A DNA stretch of 64,000 nucleotides from Batillaria attramentaria (lineage: Eukaryota; Mollusca; Gastropoda; Batillariidae). Each line of letters starts with the position of its first letter. The first letter of the stretch is position 1. The stretch is taken from contig JACVVK020000089.1 in NCBI GenBank assembly GCA_018292915.2, positions 1,278,501 through 1,342,500 on the forward strand, given 5' to 3'. This document shows positions 53,556 through 61,779 of this stretch, piece after piece. The translations under genes and the position numbers were made by a program. The notes under the pieces are model-generated. The model was not told the DNA's origin and made no database searches. It worked only from the letters and a program-made list of their open reading frames with translations.

Positions 53556-54009
53556 CCGGGCAAGTGTTTGTACCAGAGTACCAGAGTAAACGTTTCTAGT
53601 CAATCGTATCCAGACGTGTGTCTGTCATTCAAATAGAGGTGAGCGAGAAAGAGGGTGTGTGGGTGTCAGTGTGGGTGTCCAGTTCACTACTCATTTAAAT
53701 ATTACTTTTCCTGGTTCGCTCGCGGCAGTTTGAAAGGTTGGGATCGCGTCAGTATTGTCGGCTGGGGTGGCGTATGGCACATGTAAGCGTATGGCACATG
53801 GGATTCAAATTTCGCCAGTACCCAGTGCATTATTGCGTTAAAATACTTTGAACGGTTCTCTCGCGGAAGTTTCAACAGTTTGGTGGTCGTGCCGGTTTTG
53901 TCAAGCGAGAACCAGGATAGAGGCAGGATTTCCAGCTGAAAAGTATCTCATTCTACAAACATGCTCTGTTTGTCCCCGGAGATTACAGCTGTAGTCTGAG
54001 CCATCACTG

Positions 54010-54190
54010 AAAGCGAGAGTAAAACAAAATCATCAGTTGTTCTACTGCTGATGACAATTTTGAGTGGAACTTCACGTGAAACCGAACATGGTCTCGTTAC
54101 TACGTGTTAAGTATCTCTACACGGTCTTGGTTGTATTACTGAAATCGGCTGATGTAGTACAGGGATCAACTAATCTGTTTCTATAAACCT
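54010..54190 (+). pseudogene. Partial duplicate of receptor E 5' end
   Basis: The stretch repeats the 5' flank and signal-peptide codons of receptor E. It shows CCGAACATGGTCTCGTTACT against CCAACATGGCCTCGCTCCGA, then TTAAGTATCTCTACACGGTC, encoding MVSLLRVKYLYTVLVVLLKS before the frame ends. It carries no further receptor sequence. Confidence 0.85.
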
Positions 54191-54309
54191 CGATTCTGAG
54201 TTTTTCCAGAAGACTTATTCTGTGCCACCACTGAAAGCGACAGTAACACAAATTTATCAATCTTTATATTGCTGATGACAATACTGAACGGAACTGAACG
54301 GAACTCCCC

Positions 54310-55560
54310 ATGAAACCCAACATGGCCTCGCTCCGACGTGTTAAGTATCTCTACACAATCTTGGTTGTGTTACTGAAGTCAATAGATATAGCGCACGGAC
54401 AAACTATTCAACAGAATGCTTCTGGGAATGTCGGGAACGATTTCGAGGGTGAGCTGATCCAGAAACTATTCTCCAGGCGAAGTCACATGGTGCCACCCTA
54501 CACTTACAACAACGACGGCACATTCAACCCCGTCAACGTTGGTGTCAGGCTGGATATCAACAGCATATCGGGACTGGACATGCGCAGTCAGCAGTTCACT
54601 TTCACAGGATGGTTTCTGATCTTTTACACCGACCCGTTACTGTCTTGGGACACTGCTGTCTACCTGGTGGACGCCATATTTGTGAAACCGGAAGACATCT
54701 GGATACCGGATATGGTCTTGTACAACTCAGTGTTCCCGATTGACCAGCTGGTGAAGCAGAAAATGCCAGTGAAGGTACGCGCCAACGGTCTGCTTTGGTG
54801 GACGCCTGGTGACACAATCACCACCACGTGTGACGTTAACATTCGGTTGTTCCCCTTTGATACGCAAACCTGCACGATTCGCATAGGGCCATGGGCCTAC
54901 TCGGATCATCAAATCAACTGTACTGACGTGTCGCTAAGCGTTGTCAACGGAACTGCGGAATTTGATGTCACTCACTCCAGCTGGAGGATCGACAGAACAC
55001 ATTACAATGATGTCTGGTTTGTCGAATATTCGGTGACCTTGAGGAGAAAATGGTTGTTCTACGCAATGAACGTTGTACTCCCTGTCGTGCTGGTGTCGGC
55101 CCTCAACAGCGTGGTGTTCGTGCTGCCCGTGCAATGTGGCGAAAAGATGTCGGTCAGTCTCACCACCTTCCTCACTCTGGCCGTCTTCATGACGCTGATC
55201 CAGGACAGTCTGCCCAGCAACTCGGACACCGTGTGTTACCTGGCCGTCTACCTGGCCAGTCAGATGGTTCTGAGTGTCGCTGCTGTCGTTGTGTCGGCGG
55301 TTAGGGTCGCGTGTCACCATCGTCATGTCAAGGAAGAAAACGAGATTCAAAACTTCCAAGACACTTGCTCCAATCCTGGTATGTTTCCTAATGCTATCAC
55401 ATAATAAACGCTATTTCTTTGTTTTCCCTTTTTCATCGTTGCTCCGTCTTTGATATCACCCGTATGTGGTGGTAAAGGAAAAACACCAACCCACACACCC
55501 CTTTGTTTTCCCTATTTTCTTTTTGTGTATAGAAGACCAATCCAATGGTGGTCAATACAG

Positions 55561-55606
<46 letters not shown>

Positions 55607-55740
55607 CAGTAGATGCAGAAAAGGGTACAAGTGTGGACTGGCAGCGACTGGGAGTTGTGATAGACAGGATCTGTTTTCCAGTCTTCACCGGCTTCAGCGT
55701 TCTGTCCTTCCTGGCCTATGGCATCATAACGGTCCTTTAG
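54310..55740 (+). CDS. Cys-loop receptor subunit E (nAChR-like)
   Basis: Exon 1 is 54310-55378 and exon 2 is 55610-55740, phase-1 intron, 399 aa. Signal peptide TILVVLLKSIDIAHG is one residue different from receptor C. Cys-loop CDVNIRLFPFDTQTC; loop B GPWAYSDHQ keeps Trp and Tyr; no vicinal cysteines in loop C. M1-M3 shares the common DNA, with one local change (VFVLPVQ for VFALPVQ). Only about 25-30 residues separate M3 from M4, the shortest loop of the cluster. M4 is RICFPVFTGFSVLSFLAYG. The M4-exon acceptor TTTTCCAG directly follows about 20 GT units. Intact; likely functional cation-channel subunit of unknown ligand. Confidence 0.93.
55560..55602. repeat. (GT)~21 at receptor E M4-exon acceptor
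   Basis: Ends 7-8 nt before the splice acceptor AG at 55609; functions in place of a normal pyrimidine tract. Confidence 0.95.
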
Positions 55741-55953
55741 GTCATCGACCTGTCATCGGGAGTAGCCACCATCTCCATCCCCTACACCTCATCCTCATAC
55801 CTCACCTTTCAGCTCAAGGATATGGGCGGGGGGGGGGGGGGGGGGCTTTATTCAGGTTCTCTCGTCGTTTGTACCAGGTTTCCTTTTGCCTCGGGACAGT
55901 TTATATTAAACTGTGACTGCTGCATGTGAAGCGTTCCAAATGTTCGGGGGCAG

Positions 55954-56123
55954 GGTGGGTGGGTGTTTGGGGGCTTAACGTCCTTTTCCATCACACACGG
56001 GTGATATCAAAGACGGGGCAACGATGAAAAAGCCAGCACAAATATTTGGCCCCAGCCGGGATCGAACTCACGATCCGAGCATTAGAAGTCCAGCGCTCTA
56101 CCATTCGACCACCCCGGCTCCCC
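55954..56123 (-). mobile_element. SINE-1 copy with 12-bp target duplication
   Basis: Minus-strand copy, full length, head CGACCACCCCGGCTCCCC. Flanks GTTCGGGGGCAG (55942-55953) and GTTAGGGGGCAG (56124-56135). Confidence 0.93.
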
Positions 56124-56209
56124 GTTAGGGGGCAGGTCTGATGTGTCAATAGCGTTTTGTCTGGGAACAAATGTTGCATTTGCTGGAATAAATAAACAGG
56201 TTCGGTAGC

Positions 56210-56640
56210 TATGGCAAAGTGTGGCGATAGTACACCACGTGCGTCAAACCGTTATGCCAGTTTTCGATGGGTGAGCAAACTTAAATTTGACGCGGGAACA
56301 CGCATTGTAAAACAAAGAAAAAGCTATTTCAGCGGTTTGGAAAACATGGCCGGGGTAAGGGGTGAGGGGGGGGGGTGCATGGTAGTTCCTCTTCCAATTA
56401 GTTATGCAATTACTGCCTCTGCCGTTGAAATACTGAACGACGTGCGTCATCAATATAAGAGGAGTGAAAAGGAAGACAGGTGGTTGCAAGAGAAACAGCG
56501 ACGCAGAGTTGCTTCAGACTCTCTTGATAAACTGTGTTTCTGACGTGGCATTGGAGCCACACTCTGTAAACAGCTCAGCTGTGTATCGTTCCACGAAGGT
56601 ATCAATAGCTGTATGAATGCACATACTGGCTGAAATTTAT
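56210..56640. repeat. Duplicated 5' flank of receptor F
   Basis: Contains inverted forms of blocks upstream of A and B (GGTTCGGTAGCTATGGC, GTGAGCAAACTTAAATTTGA, TCTGACGTGGCATT). The 110-aa ORF here is not conserved in frame. Confidence 0.6.
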
Positions 56641-56649
56641 TTTAAAAAG

Positions 56650-57848
56650 ATGTTTAAATCCCTACCTCGATATTATGCGATCGTGGCTGTTTTACTAATG
56701 TGCGTCATTGTAGCATAAGGACAAGTCCAGGAAAGGAGCGAGTCAAATTCAGTGAGGAACAACTTCCAGATGGAGTTAACTCAGAAACTGTTCGCCAACC
56801 GGAGTCTCGTGGTGCCTCCCTACACTTACAATGCCAACAGCTCCTTCAACCCCATCAACATAAGTGTCCAGACATACATCAATTGCATATCCGGGCTAGA
56901 CTTGCGTCATCAGTTGTTGACCTTTGCAGGATGGTTCATGGTCTTCTACACCGACCCGTCACTGTCTTGGGACACTGCTGTCTACCCAGTGGACGCCATA
57001 TTTGTGAAGCCAGAAGACATCTGGATACCAGAACTTTTTGTGATGAATTCGGTGATGCCGTATGACCAGCTGTTGAAACAGCAGATGCCTGTGGCGGTAG
57101 CAGCTAACGGGGGTGTCACGTGGACACCAGGGGACACAATATCCACTTCGTGTCGCGTTAATATTCGGTTATTCCCCTTTGACACTCAGACCTGCCAGAT
57201 TATTGTCGGCCCATGGGTGTACTTAAATCACCAGGTCAACCAGGTCAACTGCACTGAGACAACCATTCGATCTTGACCACCAGTCTGCAGAATGGGATGT
57301 TACAGAAACTAGCCAAAAGATTGTACATACAAACATACACTGGGTGATCGTCTACAAAGTGACTCTGCGCAGGAAGTGGCTGTTCTACGCCCTGAACGTG
57401 CTGCTGCCTGTCGTGCTGGTGTCGTCCCTCAACAGCGTGGTGTTCGCGCTGCCCGTGCAATGTGGCGAAAAGATGTCGGTCAGTCTCACCACCTTCCTCA
57501 CTCTGGCCGTCTTCATGACGCTGATCCAGGACAGTCTGCCCAGCAACTCGGATACCGTGTGTTACCTGGCCGTCTACCTGGCCAGTCAGATGGTGCTGTC
57601 GTAGTGTCGGCGGTTAGGGTCGCGTGTCACCATCGTCATCCCGAGGAAGAAAAATTCGAAGGCAAGTCCAGTGCAGGTATGATTGCAGACATTATCTCAT
57701 ATTAATGTTACGTCTTCGTTGTTTTTGTTGTTGCTTATGATAAGCTTTGGTTTGAGTCGTACGTATTTCTGTCTATTGATCTATGTTATTATAGAGTATA
57801 CATACACGCATTACGGGTGCGTGCGTGCGTGCGTGCGTGCGTGTGCGT

Positions 57849-57890
<42 letters not shown>

Positions 57891-58100
57891 GTGCGTGTGT
57901 GTGTGTGTTTGTTTTCAGCAGATGCCGAGGACAGTGCGGCCCTTGCTGATCGGTCTGGGAAGGCCAAGGACGAAGAGGTTTTCACCAAAAGTGTGGACTG
58001 GCAGCGGCTGGGAGTTGTGATTGACAGGATCTGTTTCCCAGTCTTCACCGGCCTCAGTGTTCTGTCCTTCCTGATCTATGGCATCATTACGGCCCGTTAG
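56650..58100 (+). pseudogene. Cys-loop receptor F pseudogene
   Basis: The ancestral exon 1 starts at ATG 56650. Codon 23 of the signal peptide is TAA (56716-56718) where relatives have CAA. The frame otherwise continues through NNFQMELTQKLFANRSLVVP and the Cys-loop CRVNIRLFPFDTQTC. A 9-bp repeat (CAGGTCAAC twice) follows at 57231-57248. A 1-bp shift near 57268 leads to TGA at 57274-57276. A 13-bp deletion near 57598 removes part of M3. The M4 exon (57922-58100, acceptor TTTTCAGCAG) is intact and codes RICFPVFTGLSVLSFLIYGI ending TAR. Several independent lesions make function very unlikely. The shared M1-M3 block is still nearly identical to functional copies. Confidence 0.93.
57819..57909. 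repeat. (GTGC)n(GT)n microsatellite at receptor F M4-exon acceptor
   Basis: Ends about 9 nt before the acceptor AG. Confidence 0.95.
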
Positions 58101-58461
58101 TTAATCAACTCTCTCTGTAAGAGTATCCACCATCACTGTTTTTATTTTTTGTTTTGTTTTATTTTTTTTAAGTAGTGCAGGCACACGGCCGCGAATTTGG
58201 TTTTGTGGCATGCGCGGCGTTAAGCCCTTAAAACTCACCCATTCACTCAATTTCTTCCCCTCCCCCCCCCCCCCGCCGCCCCCCCCCTCCCCGCACACAC
58301 ACACACACGCCACCACCACCACCACTCTCCACCCTCTACGACTCGCCATATTGCTGGAGGATGGGGTGACTTTATTGTTGTTCTCTCTCGTCTCGTTCCT
58401 GCTGAACAATCTTCTCCCGGTTGAGCCGCGATTTAGTCTTTGTGGCTTGCGCGGCGTTAAA

Positions 58462-58875
58462 GTCTGCAATCTCAGCAACAAGCCGCAAACATTGTATTGT
58501 GTTTGTAACTACGACTCATGCAGCTGTGCATAATGCAGGCAAACTCTGTCACAGTTGCAGAGTTTTCAGGGCCGCGGAGACCCATATAAAACCAGAGCGT
58601 GAGTTTGCAGTGACTTCATTGTGCTTTTGGTCAGTGAGCAAGACACATCGCTACACCGCCTGGCGGGTGTTGTATGCTGCACGAGAAGACTAGCCACCGC
58701 GATCTTTCTCGCTCAACTGAGCTGTGAAATCACGCTGCCCGTGGCTTTAATAGGCTTTAATAGGGGTTACAGGAACGCTAGAAACTCTGTAACTGTGACA
58801 GAGTTGACTGTGCAGTTTGCACAGTCAGATGGTTTTTTAAAACACACTGTGACTTTTTATTGAGGTTGCAGGCCT
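58462..58875. mobile_element. Fold-back MITE (M2), copy 3
   Basis: AAAGTCTGCAATCTCAGCAA left end and TTATTGAGGTTGCAGGCCTT right end. Inner arms CTCTGTCACAGTTGCAGAGT / AACTCTGTAACTGTGACAGA. Its right end matches the left type of copy 2, so two terminus variants exist. Confidence 0.8.
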
Positions 58876-59029
58876 TTCTCAAAACACACACACTCACTCT
58901 ATCACCCATGGGGCCTCGACAATTAACATCAAACTGCATCTGTTACGCGTGAAACGCTTCAGCCCTTAGAGAAACAGTCCTGGTGACTGGGCGATGAAAA
59001 GCGGGTTCATATTTGATTTTACTAATTAC

Positions 59030-59650
59030 TTAATCGATGTCGGTGTCAGTGCTATTAGTATTTTGGTGGTCGTACCATCAACAATCCGCCCGGCAAGAAA
59101 TACACTGGATACCAGTGCAAATAAAAATGCTCGGTAACTGTGGTGCCGTGTGTCAATATTACCCCCACGGGTTTTAACAGATTAAACAGTCATATCAGTT
59201 TCAATGGATTGGCAAACTTACATAAACGCTGGACACGCATGATGAAATCAGCGGGGAAATGTTATTTGAACACGTTTGCAGGAGAGAGAGAAACAGACAC
59301 AAAGAGACAGAGACAGAGGTGTTATGGTGGGGGGCGGGGGGGGGGGCAGAGTGTAAGAGAGCGGGAATAGTGGACGTGAAGTTCAGTTTTGAGCCAGCTG
59401 CCTCTGCAGCAGCTGAATGTTGGAGATTTAGTTCTCTGGCATTGCCAAACCTGTTCCAATGGAAAGTGGCTGCTTTCATCACATCGGCCGTATAAACCCA
59501 CTGTGTCAAAAATGAAACAGGAGTAAACAAGAGAAGCAAGCGTTGACATTACAGCCCAGGGAACAGCTGCACCGGAGTCTCTTGACCTGACTCAAGTGGC
59601 ATTGGGAACAGATCTCCTGAACCCGCAGTCGTCAGACAGCCCATTGGTGT
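59030..59650. repeat. Duplicated 5' flank of receptor G
   Basis: Blocks such as TGGATTGGCAAACTTACATA and CTGGCATTGCCAAACCTGTT correspond, inverted, to the flanks of A and B. A G run sits at 59330-59345. Confidence 0.6.
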
Positions 59651-59912
59651 TTTCGATCGTCGATTTCAGGAAAATATATAAACTTACGAACAGACATGCT
59701 ACCTGGACATTTTGGAGAAATGGATCAATTACCGCTTAGCACTACCTTGCATAGCGCGGTTCCGGTTGTTTTACTGATTTACGTTATTGTGATTTCTCCG
59801 AACCGCCGTCTCTGACCAGCTCATCCGGGTATCATTATTCTGAATTTCAGAAAAAATCTAAAACAAAAACAAAAACGTACGAATAGGCATACTGACTATA
59901 CATGTTGCAGGA

Positions 59913-60972
59913 ATGGCTAAGTTACTACTTAACACTGATGCAGTCCTGACCCTGATTGTTTTACTGATCGACGTCATCGTAGTAAAAGGACAAACCCAGG
60001 AAGGGAACGAGTCAAAGTCAGTGAAGAACAACTTCCAGGTGGAGCTGACACAGAAACTGTTCACCAACCGGAGTCTCGTGGTGCCCCCCTACACTTACAA
60101 CGCCGACAGTTCCTTCAACCCCATCAACATAAGTCTCCACACCCACATCTGGAGTGTATCGGACATAGACTTGCGTCACCAGCGGTTCACCTTCACCGGT
60201 TGGTTTGTGGTTCAGTACACCGACCCTTCACTGTCTTGGGACACTACTGTCTACCCAGTGGACGCCATATTTGTGAAGCCGGAAGACATCTGGACACCGG
60301 AACTCTATGTGACGAACTCTTTAATGCCGTATGACCAGCTGGTGAAACAGCAGATGCCTGTGGTGGTGTACGCTAATGGGAGTGTCATATGGTCACCAGG
60401 GGACACCATTATCACTACTTGTCCCGTCAATATTCAGTTATTTCCCTTTGATACTCAGACCTGCCAGATTATTGTCGCTCCATGGGTGTACTTAGAACAT
60501 CAGGTTGACTGCAATGAAACGATATTTGATGTATACCATCAATCTGCAGAATGGGATGCTACAGAAACCAGTCAAACGGTTGAAAGGTATAACAAATACT
60601 GGCTGGTCATCCACGCTGTGACATTGCGCCGGAAGTGGCTGTTCTACGCGCTGAACGTGCTGCTGCCTGTCCTGCTGGTGTCGGCCCTCAACAGCGTGGT
60701 ATTCGCGCTGCCCGTGCAATGTGGCGAAAAGATGTCGGTCAGTCTCACCACCTTCCTCACTCTGGCCGTCTTCATGACGCTGATCCAGGACAGTCTGCCC
60801 AGCAACTCGGACACCGTGTGTTACCTGGCCGTCTACCTGGGTGCCCAGTTGGTGCTGAGTGTCGTCGTTGTGATTTTGACGGCGGCTCGGGTCGCATGCC
60901 ATCATCACCATTCCGCTTCCAGTGCCTCCACTCCAAGTCTCCACGATGTTCACTTTCACAGCACCCTGCAAG
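59913..60972 (+). CDS. Cys-loop receptor subunit G, exon 1 only (nAChR-like)
   Basis: The exon starts MAKLLLNTDAVLTLIVLLID and is the close partner of receptor B. The Cys-loop is CPVNIQLFPFDTQTC, loop B APWVYLEHQ, loop C without vicinal cysteines. M1-M3 uses the shared DNA, but the distal part of M3 differs (LGAQLVLSVVVVILTAARVA). The post-M3 segment (HHHHSASSASTPSLHDVHFH) is unlike other members. The donor GTGAGC at 60973 ends the exon in phase 1, as in all members. No M4 exon was found in the following 3 kb, which holds a SINE-1, an M1 element and a long retrotransposon. The M4 exon is either beyond the window or lost. The 381-aa ORF past 60972 is read-through into the SINE. Confidence 0.88.
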
Positions 60973-61032
60973 GTGAGCATGGAAAACCCTTTTGTTTCTT
61001 TCTTCTTTTTTTACGACTACTCCATTCCTGTC

Positions 61033-61197
61033 GGGGAGCCGGGACAGCCGAATGGTAGAGCGTTGCACTTTCAATGCTGGGGTCGTGAGTTCGATTCCCG
61101 TCGTGGGCCAAATATTTGTGCCGGCCTTTTTCTCGTTGCCCCGTCTTTGATATCACGCATACGTGGTGGAAAAGGACGTTAAACACCCACCCCCACC
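61033..61197 (+). mobile_element. SINE-1 copy with 13-bp target duplication
   Basis: Full-length plus-strand copy. CTCCATTCCTGTC occurs at 61020-61032 and 61198-61210. It inserted at the left edge of an M1 element, in the receptor G intron. Confidence 0.95.
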
Positions 61198-61210
61198 CTC
61201 CATTCCTGTC

Positions 61211-61480
61211 AGTCAAAGGGGTTGAGCCCCCAGAATTCAGCCAATCGCTTCCCGCTTCATAATGAGGACAACACATGGCATTTTGCAAGACACTACAACG
61301 AGGGAAGCACAGTCATGTTGTTTGATAAGACTGAAACATGGGAAAGCAGTAGGTCCACTGACGTCATTTGAGGGAAAAGGGGAAAAAAAGACCATTACCT
61401 CAGTCTCTGTCATCTTGAAATCACCCCTTTTCCCATTTTACAATGACGCCATGCACGTACTGTATGTTGCCAAAAGATGA
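61211..61480. mobile_element. M1 interspersed element, copy 3
   Basis: Shares GACACTACAACGAGGGAAGC, TCATCTTGAAATCACCCCTT and TTTCCCATTTTACAATGACG with the copies at 22.3 and 48.3 kb. Confidence 0.78.
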
Positions 61481-61620
61481 AATCCAGACTCACGTACAGG
61501 CTTCAGAAATCGGGCTTAATCCTTTCATAAAATTATCACTTAAGCTTTCATTTAAACGAACGTTTAACAACTTGTGGGTCAATCATTAAACGTAACGAAA
61601 ACAAATACGTTCAGAGGTAG

Positions 61621-61683
<63 letters not shown>

Positions 61684-61692
61684 CGCGCGCGT
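61621..61692. repeat. (GT)n(GC)n microsatellite
   Basis: About 28 GT units followed by GC units. Confidence 0.95.
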
Positions 61693-61779
61693 ACTCGCTC
61701 GCAGAGATTTTTGACCATTTTCTGATTATTGACTAAAAGGAATAAAAATGATTAACTTTAATGATAAAGCGGTGGATTG

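Larger units (their letters stand above)
50570..54000. other. Centre of the receptor cluster: repeats, no gene recognised
   Basis: The spacer between the minus-strand and plus-strand arms. It contains SINE-1 pieces (50787-50836, 51203-51355, 53384-53555), a dispersed repeat (50725-51065), TA microsatellites (51995-52018, 52600-52616, 52751-52772) and a hairpin at 52618-52690. A conserved motif lies near 52075 and an M2 fragment at 52380-52495. No supported exon. Confidence 0.6.

Noticed and set aside
39051..60980. Repeated 84-162 aa ORFs overlapping M1-M3 in other frames or antisense
   Set aside because: They recur only because the M1-M3 DNA is shared; they have no start conservation outside the block and no known domain.
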